Source: Allocoleopsis sp036703385
Lineage (GTDB): Bacteria > Cyanobacteriota > Cyanobacteriia > Cyanobacteriales > Coleofasciculaceae
Length of the DNA stretch: 64,000 nucleotides
Reading direction: 5' to 3'
NCBI RefSeq assembly: GCF_036703385.1
Contig: NZ_DATNPA010000295.1
Span: 66,131 to 130,130, forward strand
Part shown: positions 14,826-21,329 of the stretch, piece by piece
Layout of the letters: each line of letters begins with the position of its first letter
Position numbering within the stretch: position 1 is the stretch's first letter
The notes under the pieces: generated by a model
Seen by the model: the letters and a program-made list of their open reading frames with translations, nothing else
What the model was told of the DNA's origin: nothing
Databases searched by the model: none
Translations under genes and position numbers: made by a program

Positions 14826-17545
14826 AAGTTAAAATTCCTTCTACTGGGTAAATTGGGGTCTAATATTTCCCCTAAGGGGTATCTATCTGGGATATATAAC
14901 CGTTGCAGAGTTTGGCCTTTAGGTTTGCGTTCTGGTGCCGCAACAGGAGCCTTCCGACTTGAATACACCATTGGAGCAGCGCGTTCTATCCCTAAGTTAA
15001 TATTACAATTTCTGCCTAATAAAATAGGCGCTCCTCCTTTAGAATCTATCAACACTTCTCTGGAAATGCTTAGTATTCGTCGGGGTCTAACGGTATTGCA
15101 AGCGACATACGTTAAAGTGTCGCCGGCTTTCATGTTGAGGTTGAAATCAATACTAAAACTATCTTTTGTTCCCCCTGTAAGGTTTTGAATTGTGAGATCT
15201 GTTTGTGCAGCGGTTAGTGCTTGACTAAGAGTTGTGGCGAATGGATAACTTAAACTCCCTCCTTCCACTCTGGCATCCGGGTTAATCCCCCCACTGCTGA
15301 GATAATGCTCAATTTGATTTTGCGCCGTGGGACTACTTTTATTGCTACTGCCGTTATCCGCTTCTGGTTCCACCTTGTCCCATAAGGTGCGGCGTAAATG
15401 GGTGGGTGGCCTACCGTAGTTCTTTTCCCCAGTACTCATAGCTAACGAGTTGGCAAACTGGGCATCGCCTGATGAGTAGTCTCTTTGAGTGACGATGTAG
15501 GAATCCTGCTCGTCTAACAGGGGTTGTGAGACTTGGAGGGAAGGATTAGGGATATTAAAGTTATCAGTGCGTGTGTTAACGCTGGGGAGTACCGTCACCC
15601 ACTCCTCGTGATACCGTTCTTGACCCCGTGTTAACGGTTGCCGCAATTCATCCGGTGGGGAATTTTCCGGGTCGGGTCTGGCGCTGAAGGCATTTTCCCT
15701 AGTGGTTTTTCTCACTACAAAAAACTCTTCCACCCAACTGGGGTCTTCGACTTGCGCGTATTGAGATGTGCCGTTGGGAAGGCAAATTTTATAGGTCTCC
15801 ACCGGACGGGGTGGCATGTCGTTGTAGTAGTCGCGCTTGGCTTCTAGGTAGTAGCGCTCGGCACCAAGATTGGGAATCCACTGAAAGTAATGACAGTTTA
15901 ATACCGCCCCTTCAATGCTGTCTTTGGGGTCTAGCTTGGTTGTTTCTAAGCTGGTACTCTCCACCTTATAACGCCCCAATATTTCCCCAACCAAGTCCCA
16001 ACCCAAGTAATATCCTGTATCGCGAGACACGCTAAACGCCCCATCCATGTCCCAGAAATGTTTTTTAGTCCACTGTTCTACGGGTTGCCAGCACCCCGGT
16101 GCCACCCCACCGCGATCGTCGATGGCGTCTGTTTGAGTTGCACCGACCAGCCTACCCCCGTCAGTAAACATGTTCTTGCCATAAAACACAAACCCGTACT
16201 TTTTGTATGAACTCTCAACAGGTTGGTCATCTTCAGTAATTTCAATTTCCTGTTCTTTAGTGGGGCCGGAGTTATCAAAGGTTAGGGAAATATCTTTTAA
16301 TGCCCCAGTGCCAGCAGGGGGAATGCTGGGGTCATCCACAGGTTTTGGTACAACTTTTCTCACTGGAACATGAGCTTTCCATCGAGGTTGTTGATATTCA
16401 GAATTGGCGGTTGTATCTTCCTTGTCTACCGCTTCAGGTGGTTCGCTAAACTTCCCTTCTAGCTTTCGCTTCGGGTCGTAGGTTGCTACCCACGGGTAGA
16501 TTGAAGTGTTTTCATGTGAAGGTTGAAGGTTGAAGGTTGAAGGTTGAAAGCTATCAATTGTTTCACGTTCTACCAAATCGGGATGTTGAAAAGCATTCCC
16601 TACCCCTAAGTTACGTCGCTTTCGACCTGCTACAGAGGTGGAGATATCGGATTTAATTTGCCAAGTGTCTAAATGATGATGTGCTACCCCATAAAACGAT
16701 CGCGCACTCACCGATCCAAAGTTGGAGTAGTCCAAAAAGCAGCCAAACATCCTTACCTGCTGTTGCGCCAAGTTCATGAAGTTCCCTGATTCATTTCCTT
16801 CAGCTGCGATCGGAACTTTCATAAACGGCCCACTGAACGCATCACCAACCTTAGCGGCTAATGCCTGCACACTGGTGTAGGTAGGGGTGGCTTTTTTCTG
16901 TGCTCCATCAGGTATCTGTCCAGCACAATTGGGGTCTAATTCCAACGCTGGACTTTGGGTGCTTACCGTACCCCCACCTTTTAGGGGTACGTCAAAGTCG
17001 TAATTCTCATGCCGCCCCCCTAACCCCACCTGTACCGATATCTCATGAATCCCGTTGGAACTTTCGGTGAAGCTCAGGGATGACACCCGAAATCCAATCC
17101 CAAATGCGCTAAACTCAGCCCCTTCACATAGCAAAGAGACTACGCGATCGCGCATCCCAGCCCAAGTGGTGAAATTCAAGCTTCCCGACGGATGTCCCTC
17201 GAAGTTATCCGTCCAGCTAAAACTCCCTTGAATGGGAAGTTGGTAAAAGATTGCAGGGTAAGGCGGTGCGAGGTAGTCTGTCCTAATGCTTTCTGCCCCA
17301 GAGGCTACCACCAAGTCTCCAGCTTCCACCCCAGGTGATAAAGCGATTTGAATTTCGCCCGACGGTAACACTAAATATTCCCCAGGTTGAGGCGTGGGGT
17401 TGGGCGATTGGATATAGGTGGTTCCGGCAATTGTGACTTGCTCCGGCACCACACCTAAATTCACTACAGCGGTGTTGTTGGTTGGGGTTGGTAGAGGCGC
17501 GATAACACTGTCTTGGAAGTCGCCAATTAGGGTGATAAGAGGCAT
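14822..17545 (-). CDS. Large tail/baseplate protein, 907 aa
   Basis: The largest gene in the window. It is beta-rich throughout, with no signal peptide or transmembrane segment. The N-terminal 200 residues (FSWTDNFEGHPSGSLNF, IHEISVQVGLGGRHENYDF) resemble hub- or spike-type domains of tail tips; the middle is Pro/Asp-rich linker; the C-terminus (GLERAAP-type, GRNCNINLGI) is compact. A heptamer repeat (four GGTTGAA) is inserted in frame near residue 335 and encodes STFNLQPS. Assignment as baseplate or tail-tip protein is from size and position. Confidence 0.6.
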   Translation of the reverse strand: MPLITLIGDFQDSVIAPLPTPTNNTAVVNLGVVPEQVTIAGTTYIQSPNPTPQPGEYLVLPSGEIQIALSPGVEAGDLVVASGAESIRTDYLAPPYPAIFYQLPIQGSFSWTDNFEGHPSGSLNFTTWAGMRDRVVSLLCEGAEFSAFGIGFRVSSLSFTESSNGIHEISVQVGLGGRHENYDFDVPLKGGGTVSTQSPALELDPNCAGQIPDGAQKKATPTYTSVQALAAKVGDAFSGPFMKVPIAAEGNESGNFMNLAQQQVRMFGCFLDYSNFGSVSARSFYGVAHHHLDTWQIKSDISTSVAGRKRRNLGVGNAFQHPDLVERETIDSFQPSTFNLQPSHENTSIYPWVATYDPKRKLEGKFSEPPEAVDKEDTTANSEYQQPRWKAHVPVRKVVPKPVDDPSIPPAGTGALKDISLTFDNSGPTKEQEIEITEDDQPVESSYKKYGFVFYGKNMFTDGGRLVGATQTDAIDDRGGVAPGCWQPVEQWTKKHFWDMDGAFSVSRDTGYYLGWDLVGEILGRYKVESTSLETTKLDPKDSIEGAVLNCHYFQWIPNLGAERYYLEAKRDYYNDMPPRPVETYKICLPNGTSQYAQVEDPSWVEEFFVVRKTTRENAFSARPDPENSPPDELRQPLTRGQERYHEEWVTVLPSVNTRTDNFNIPNPSLQVSQPLLDEQDSYIVTQRDYSSGDAQFANSLAMSTGEKNYGRPPTHLRRTLWDKVEPEADNGSSNKSSPTAQNQIEHYLSSGGINPDARVEGGSLSYPFATTLSQALTAAQTDLTIQNLTGGTKDSFSIDFNLNMKAGDTLTYVACNTVRPRRILSISREVLIDSKGGAPILLGRNCNINLGIERAAPMVYSSRKAPVAAPERKPKGQTLQRLYIPDRYPLGEILDPNLPSRRNFNL
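16521..16548. repeat. Heptamer repeat (GGTTGAA)4 inside a coding region
   Basis: Four perfect tandem GGTTGAA units; 28 bp, so the reading frame is kept only together with flanking bases. This is a short tandemly repeated repetitive sequence of the kind known from cyanobacterial genomes. Confidence 0.9.
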
Positions 17546-17553
17546 TTTGGAAT

Positions 17554-17572
17554 TGACAACTGTTAGTTGTCA
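17554..17572. repeat. 19-bp palindrome, copy 5; left border of the pentamer-array cassette
   Basis: TGACAACTGTTAGTTGTCA, 9 bases upstream of the 907-aa gene's ATG. Together with the copy at 20,089 it brackets the whole cassette of pentamer arrays and RAMP-like gene. Confidence 0.9.
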
Positions 17573-17587
17573 GTAGAAAAGTTTGGC

Positions 17588-17613
17588 GCGATCTGCTGCA
17601 AGCAACAGATCGC
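17588..17613. other. Hairpin H1, before array 1
   Basis: GCGATCTGCTG, loop CAAG, CAACAGATCGC: an 11-bp stem with one wobble. It is followed after two bases (CT) by the first pentamer GTTGA. Confidence 0.75.
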
Positions 17614-17615
17614 CT

Positions 17616-17685
17616 GTTGAATCGTGTTGAATCGAGTTGTGAAAAGCAGAGCGGAGACGAAACGAGGTGCGCGGAGCGGAGTTGT
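17616..17685. repeat. Pentamer array 1, 14 units
   Basis: Reads GTTGA ATCGT GTTGA ATCGA and continues in exact 5-base phase to GTTGT at 17,681-17,685, then TTTTT and AATATTAAG. Position 4 of the unit is G in 13 of 14; position 1 is G in 11; positions 2 and 3 vary freely. No open reading frame follows this period. Confidence 0.9.
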
Positions 17686-17698
17686 TTTTTAATATTAA

Positions 17699-17730
17699 GC
17701 GATCGCGCAGAACTTAATCTACGCGATCGC
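17699..17730. other. Hairpin H2, before array 2
   Basis: GCGATCGCG and CGCGATCGC enclose the loop CAGAACTTAATCTA. Preceded by the AATATTAAG box that closes array 1, followed by CT and GTTGT. Confidence 0.8.
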
Positions 17731-17732
17731 CT

Positions 17733-17802
17733 GTTGTGATGAGTTGTGGTAAAGAGTGATGAAAAGAGCCGAGAAGATCAGAGCAGTGCCGAGTAGTGTT
17801 GT
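17733..17802. repeat. Pentamer array 2, 14 units
   Basis: Starts GTTGT GATGA GTTGT and ends GTAGT GTTGT, then TTCCT and AATATTAAG. Exactly 14 units, as in arrays 1 and 6, with different variable bases. Position 4 is G in 13 of 14 units. Confidence 0.9.
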
Positions 17803-17815
17803 TTCCTAATATTAA

Positions 17816-17847
17816 GCGATCGCGCAGAACTTAATCTACGCGATCGC
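17816..17847. other. Hairpin H3, before array 3
   Basis: Identical to H2, including the loop CAGAACTTAATCTA. A 48-base block from TAATATTAAG to the first pentamer is therefore a direct repeat between arrays. Confidence 0.8.
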
Positions 17848-17849
17848 CT

Positions 17850-17934
17850 GTTGAGATGCGTTGGGGCGAGTCGAGTGGAGGCGAGGGGACGTGATGCGAG
17901 GAGAACAGGGTAGCGAGGAGTCGAGTGGAGATGT
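17850..17934. repeat. Pentamer array 3, 17 units
   Basis: GTTGA GATGC GTTGG GGCGA and onward to GATGT, then CTCTT and AATATTAAG, which runs to within 10 bases of the stop of the RHH gene. All 17 units have G at position 4. Confidence 0.9.
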
Positions 17935-17957
17935 CTCTTAATATTAAGAGATCGCGC

Positions 17958-18356
17958 CTATAATTGCGTTTTGATATATTTGTCCCAAATTAATCTTAAT
18001 GCTGATTTCCACCCCATTAGGTAGTAATGATTCCACCAATCGCAAAAAGCGTGTGTTGAAAATCGCTCCTCTAGCATGAATTCGGGAAAGCTGCCGTTTT
18101 GAATCGCGGTAAAATCTTGGTATGTCATCCCAACAACATCATCAAAAGCATCTTTAAAGCCTTTAGCGTGAGGTTCTCCCAGCTTTTCTAGCGCTAACCG
18201 CGCCATAAAATTACCAGAATCTTTAAATTCCTGTCGTGTCACAGCAAAAAGAATAGCAGACTGACAAACTCCTGAGATATTAATATACTCTTTGTGTTTC
18301 TGGAGCCATCCTTTAACATCTGGTGAAATAGTTATAGTTATTCGCGTTGAATTCAT
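17958..18356 (-). CDS. Ribbon-helix-helix protein, 132 aa
   Basis: Residues 3-45 fit a ribbon-helix-helix fold: strand RITITISPDV, helix KGWLQKHKEYI, turn NISG, helix VCQSAILFAVT. The C-terminal 85 residues (CDWWNHYYLMGWKSALRLIW) are not recognised and contain many aromatics. RHH dimers bind short repeated DNA sites. It lies between arrays 3 and 4, so it may bind the arrays themselves or regulate the cassette. It is the last gene of the minus-strand set. Confidence 0.65.
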   Translation of the reverse strand: MNSTRITITISPDVKGWLQKHKEYINISGVCQSAILFAVTRQEFKDSGNFMARLALEKLGEPHAKGFKDAFDDVVGMTYQDFTAIQNGSFPEFMLEERFSTHAFCDWWNHYYLMGWKSALRLIWDKYIKTQL

Positions 18357-18377
18357 GAACTTCCGTTGCTTAATAGT

Positions 18378-18413
18378 AAGCGATCACGTAGCTTCAACCC
18401 TACGGGATCGCTT
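18378..18413. other. Hairpin H4, before array 4
   Basis: AAGCGATCACGTAG pairs with CTACGGGATCGCTT (one mismatch) around GCTTCAACC-type loop. Preceded by AATAGTAAG, a variant of the AATATTAAG box, and followed by CT and GTTGA. Confidence 0.75.
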
Positions 18414-18415
18414 CT

Positions 18416-18535
18416 GTTGAGATGAGATGAGTGGAGTAGAGCAGAGGAGAGCTGTACTGAGATGAAATGAGATGGGCTGTGCCGAGACGAAAAGACCCGA
18501 ACAGTGACGAGTAGTGGCAAGTTGGGCTGGACTGA
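18416..18535. repeat. Pentamer array 4, 24 units
   Basis: The longest array. GTTGA GATGA GATGA GTGGA GTAGA and onward to ACTGA in unbroken phase; position 4 is G in 23 of 24. It stops 4 bases before the stop codon of the winged-helix-like gene and has no AATATTAAG box at this end. Confidence 0.9.
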
Positions 18536-18539
18536 ACCA

Positions 18540-19031
18540 CTATTTTACATCAATCAACTCTCGAATCGCGTGCTTTGCATACTCCAACCCAGTACTGCGA
18601 GTTTTCTGCCCTTGTAGTTCCAACTTCTCATTCACATCTTCGGTGAGGATAAACGCCTGAACCCCTAACTTAAGAGAGGCTGTCATATAGGACTTAAACT
18701 CTTTCTCATCTAACTTTGTCGTGTCAATGGTACTTAGCTCTACCTCCCAGTGGTTTGTCTCCGACTGAATGCGTTTCTGGCGCTTAGTGGTGACACTCTT
18801 GGCAACATCAGCTAATAGCGGTCTATACCCTTCATTTGGGATGGAAACAAACAACATCTGGTAGTCTCGTCGCACTATTCCCAGCGCTCGATACAAATTA
18901 TTTCTAAACTTGTATTGAACGTTACCTTTTAGTAATCGACTCATCTCCTCGAATGTCGCATCTTTACCCGAATCCGCACAGTCTTTGAGGTATTTAATTA
19001 AGGTGCTTGTTTCGTAGGAAAGCTTCTTCAC
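18540..19031 (-). CDS. Winged-helix-like protein, 163 aa
   Basis: No family is recognised with confidence. Residues 1-75 look like a winged helix (STLIKYLKDCADSGKDATFE, then SRLLKGNVQYKFRNNLYRAL and a wing-like FVSIPNEGYRPL). The rest is helical, ending YAKHAIRELIDVK. It overlaps nothing, starts 8 bases after the 61-aa gene, and is part of the RAMP gene set. Nucleic-acid binding is inferred. Confidence 0.6.
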   Translation of the reverse strand: MKKLSYETSTLIKYLKDCADSGKDATFEEMSRLLKGNVQYKFRNNLYRALGIVRRDYQMLFVSIPNEGYRPLLADVAKSVTTKRQKRIQSETNHWEVELSTIDTTKLDEKEFKSYMTASLKLGVQAFILTEDVNEKLELQGQKTRSTGLEYAKHAIRELIDVK

Positions 19032-19039
19032 GCGACCTC

Positions 19040-19225
19040 CTAGTTTTGACCAAAAGGATTAAAGTCCTCAGATTTGCTTTTCATCTGTTGATTGAGTAAG
19101 AATCTAGCCGTTTCGATCAAGATGCGCTTCTTGTCTGCGGTCGAAAGCAATCCCTCGATATCGGTCTCGTTTCTCCATGTTCGGTGACTATAGCTATCCA
19201 CAAAATTGTACTGATTCTCATTCAT
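19040..19225 (-). CDS. Small protein, 61 aa
   Basis: Begins at an ATG overlapping the TGA of the RAMP-like gene (ATGA), so it is translationally coupled to it. Sequence is polar, with a helical part (TADKKRILIETARFLLNQQ) and end FNPFGQN. No family recognised. Small partner proteins are common in RAMP complexes, but that is analogy. Confidence 0.6.
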   Translation of the reverse strand: MNENQYNFVDSYSHRTWRNETDIEGLLSTADKKRILIETARFLLNQQMKSKSEDFNPFGQN

Positions 19226-19809
19226 GCGATCGCGTCCTCCTCAATTTCTTTCCACTGAAGGTCTAACACCTTAAACCTGCCAAACGTACCGTTATTCCTG
19301 ACACGGAACGTCCCCACACCAATAAGCTGACCAGCCTGCTTGAGGTGATAAAGGAACACCTCTTGGGTAATCGTTTCATCAAAGATATAAAACGTTACCA
19401 ACGCTTCCCAACCAGGCTTAATGAAGGGATAACATTTGAGTACGCGTTTACCTGACCCCCGTACTCCATCAGCAGGAACGTGCATCCAGTTGCCAGCAAC
19501 ATCATTCTTGTAGATACCAAGCGGAATGTCATCTACCACCAAAACCCCAGCCTCAAAGTGTTTGGTATAAGTAGATTTACCTTTTCCCGGAATTTGCAAA
19601 CCTAAAAACTTTGCCGCTTCAGCAATGCAGTTTTTAAACGCCAACGCTGGAATTACTACCTCACCCTCCTCGGTGGTATGTAAACGCTCCTTCCAAGTTC
19701 GCTTTTCGTAGTCATCCGCCAACTCTTTATTGAGCTTTGGTGTGTTGTGAAACCGAGATTGGGAGTAAGGCGACACACCCTTGAGCTTTACTATTGCAAG
19801 CTTGGTCAT
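19222..19809 (-). CDS. RAMP / Cas7-like RNA-binding protein, 195 aa
   Basis: Compact single-domain protein with the landmarks of a RAMP fold: first strand AIVKLKGVSPYSQSR, the helix-capping motif VVIPALAFKNCIAEAAKF (residues 51-68, compare IPGSSLKGALR in Cas7/Csm3 proteins), a basic loop IPGKGKSTYTKHF (73-85), and a C-terminal glycine-rich loop GVGTFRVRNNGTFGRFK (165-180). Cas7 proteins polymerise on RNA with fixed nucleotide periodicity. No Cas1, Cas2, Cas5, Cas6 or Cas10 is near. I recall related stand-alone proteins in other phage genomes but cannot check. Likely first gene of the cassette, directly beside arrays 5 and 6. Confidence 0.65.
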   Translation of the reverse strand: MTKLAIVKLKGVSPYSQSRFHNTPKLNKELADDYEKRTWKERLHTTEEGEVVIPALAFKNCIAEAAKFLGLQIPGKGKSTYTKHFEAGVLVVDDIPLGIYKNDVAGNWMHVPADGVRGSGKRVLKCYPFIKPGWEALVTFYIFDETITQEVFLYHLKQAGQLIGVGTFRVRNNGTFGRFKVLDLQWKEIEEDAIA

Positions 19810-19843
19810 ATTTTCTAAGAAATCTATAGATATATGATACGTA

Positions 19844-19870
19844 AAAACCTAGGATTTGCACCTAGGTTTT
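19844..19870. other. Hairpin H5, before array 5
   Basis: AAAACCTAGG and CCTAGGTTTT form a perfect 10-bp stem around ATTTGCA. It lies 34 bases upstream of the RAMP-like ATG and directly abuts pentamer GTCGA. Confidence 0.8.
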
Positions 19871-19910
19871 GTCGAGTTGAGTTGAGATGTGGAGTGATGA
19901 GTGGTGTAGT
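19871..19910. repeat. Pentamer array 5, 8 units
   Basis: GTCGA GTTGA GTTGA GATGT and onward to GTAGT; all eight units start with G and have G at position 4. Followed by TTCTA and AATGTTAAG. Confidence 0.85.
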
Positions 19911-19924
19911 TTCTAAATGTTAAG

Positions 19925-19956
19925 CGATCTCCTTCGAGCAAAGTCAAAGAAGATCG
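19925..19956. other. Hairpin H6, before array 6
   Basis: CGATCTCCTT pairs with AAGAAGATCG with one G-T wobble. Five T follow, then GTTGA. Confidence 0.7.
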
Positions 19957-19961
19957 TTTTT

Positions 19962-20031
19962 GTTGAGATGAGAAGAAAAGAGGGGAGTTGGGACGAACCG
20001 ACATGTGCCGAATCGTGGCGAGAGGGGGCGT
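19962..20031. repeat. Pentamer array 6, 14 units
   Basis: GTTGA GATGA GAAGA AAAGA and onward to GGCGT, then CTTTT and AATATTAAG. All 14 units have G at position 4. Third array of exactly 14 units. Confidence 0.9.
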
Positions 20032-20043
20032 CTTTTAATATTA

Positions 20044-20077
20044 AGCGATCACGCTGAAATTAATCTACGCGATCGCT
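20044..20077. other. Hairpin H7, outer end of the cassette
   Basis: AGCGATCACG and CGCGATCGCT enclose a loop ending TTAATCTA, as in H2 and H3. It is followed by TTGACGTTGT instead of an array, then by the palindrome. Confidence 0.7.
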
Positions 20078-20088
20078 TTGACGTTGTT

Positions 20089-20107
20089 TGACAACTAATA
20101 GTTGTCA
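20089..20107. repeat. 19-bp palindrome, copy 6; right border of the pentamer-array cassette
   Basis: TGACAACTAATAGTTGTCA. It lies between the minus-strand cassette and the plus-strand gene starting near 20,173, whose -10-like TATAAT is at 20,145-20,150. Confidence 0.9.
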
Positions 20108-20144
20108 TTTGAGAAATCATCGCATCTCAACTTTGGGCAAACGA

Positions 20145-20150
20145 TATAAT
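20145..20150 (+). promoter_or_regulatory. Candidate -10 box
   Basis: TATAAT about 23 bases before the ATG at 20,173. No good -35 was found at 16-18 bases, so an activator-dependent or phage-type promoter is possible. Confidence 0.35.
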
Positions 20151-20172
20151 ATCGGTGAATTATGGTATCTTC

Positions 20173-20547
20173 ATGCCTTTCAGCAGAGTTTTCATACAGG
20201 TTGGTGGTACGCTAACCACAATTTATACCGCAGCAACAGCAGAGGAAAACATTTTCTCACTGCTATTAAACTGTGACGTGGATTCCAATGTGTACCTGTA
20301 CCGCTTGAACGGGACAACGTCCACGCTGCTAGCCTTTGTCCGTCTATTCGCAGGGGTTCCACAAAAGCAGCCTCATAAAATTATTATGAATGCTGCCGAA
20401 TCATTGCAGGCTAAAGCAATGGATCGCGTCAGTGCCGACTGGCAGACTCTACCAGATTGGCAAACCAACCCCAACTGGCATAATCCAGAAGAATCGCTGC
20501 CTTTAGAATTGAACGTTAATATCGATATTTCTATTTTGACGAAATAA
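20173..20547 (+). CDS. Hypothetical tail-region protein, about 124 aa
   Basis: Beta-rich N-terminus (MPFSRVFIQVGGTLTTIYTA) and Trp/Asn/Pro repeats near the end (ADWQTLPDWQTNPNWHNPEE). The start is uncertain: ATG 20,173 or GTG 20,155, neither with a strong ribosome site. Its stop overlaps the ATG of the next gene (TAATGA), so the three small genes are coupled. Probably a small fibre or decoration component. Confidence 0.55.
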   Translation: MPFSRVFIQVGGTLTTIYTAATAEENIFSLLLNCDVDSNVYLYRLNGTTSTLLAFVRLFAGVPQKQPHKIIMNAAESLQAKAMDRVSADWQTLPDWQTNPNWHNPEESLPLELNVNIDISILTK

Positions 20548-20897
20548 TGACCACAGCGTTTACCGTTGACACAGTTACTGCCTTAAAAGCATTGAATGTC
20601 CTAGCATTACCAACCAATGCCAGGATGACGGTGGTGACGCCTGGTACAGGACTACCACCTTGCTGGTACACCCTTATCCCTTCTACATTGACTGAACTTC
20701 AGCCTCTAATTGTTCGACCAAATGCCTACACTACAAGGTTATGGGTAGCTCAAGCGGGTGCTTTTGGTGTATTTACTTATGCACCCAACGTGGTACCTCC
20801 ATTTGTTGGGTATTTTTGGGTTAACTCTGGGGTAAGCCCTAGAACAATTTTTGTCTCGACGGGTACCAGTAGCACTTCAGATTGGAAGCAAATTTAA
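20547..20897 (+). CDS. Small fibre-like protein A, 116 aa
   Basis: Pattern TVTALKALNVLALPTNARMTV, a Trp-containing beta region and an ending VSTGTSSTSDWKQI. It is clearly related to the next protein (SVSNLSALRQRASLPNNANM at the start, NNAGTSSDWINI near the end), so the two are tandem paralogues. The TSSDW end resembles short fibre-tip or appendage modules. Confidence 0.6.
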   Translation: MTTAFTVDTVTALKALNVLALPTNARMTVVTPGTGLPPCWYTLIPSTLTELQPLIVRPNAYTTRLWVAQAGAFGVFTYAPNVVPPFVGYFWVNSGVSPRTIFVSTGTSSTSDWKQI

Positions 20898-21274
20898 TGT
20901 CAGCGATCGCCAGTTATTCCGTCTCAAATTTATCGGCACTGAGGCAAAGAGCAAGCCTGCCGAATAACGCCAATATGATTGTGGCAAGACCCTACAACTT
21001 GTTTGCTGTTCCGCCAACTAATCATGTTTGGGTGTCTTCCTCGCTCGCAGAATTCTCAGTTAACGTAATGACAGGAACAGACACCTCAAGACGATGGATT
21101 GCGATGGGCGGGACGCCAGCAGTGGGTTACCAGCCACCATCGGGAGGTGCTTTTTTAATTGGAATGATTGCGATAGATGCGGTATCGCAATCGGTTTACC
21201 TGTCCGTTAACAATGCGGGAACGTCTTCCGACTGGATAAATATTACAGGCAATGGCGCAGGGACGGGATTATAA
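20897..21274 (+). CDS. Small fibre-like protein B, 125 aa
   Basis: Paralogue of the upstream gene. Start ATG at 20,897 overlaps its stop (TAATG). Contains AVGYQPPSGGAFLIGMIAID, a Gly-rich beta segment. The stop codon is directly followed by a heptamer tandem repeat. Confidence 0.6.
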   Translation: MSAIASYSVSNLSALRQRASLPNNANMIVARPYNLFAVPPTNHVWVSSSLAEFSVNVMTGTDTSRRWIAMGGTPAVGYQPPSGGAFLIGMIAIDAVSQSVYLSVNNAGTSSDWINITGNGAGTGL

Positions 21275-21321
21275 TTCGTAGTTCGTAATTCGTAATTCGT
21301 AATTCGTAATTCGTAATTCGT
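21273..21321. repeat. Heptamer repeat (AATTCGT)7
   Basis: Seven tandem units, five AATTCGT and one AGTTCGT variant among them, filling the gap up to 9 bases before the next ATG and thereby removing any normal ribosome site. Confidence 0.9.
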
Positions 21322-21329
21322 AGTTGATA

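Noticed and set aside
17616..18535. Protein-coding repeat in the pentamer arrays
   Set aside because: A 5-base period does not fit codons, stops (TGA) are frequent in all forward frames, and there are no start codons with ribosome sites.
17588..20077. Classical CRISPR array
   Set aside because: Hairpins recur, but the parts between them are 5-base periodic and low in complexity, hairpin sequences differ, and no Cas1/Cas2 is present.
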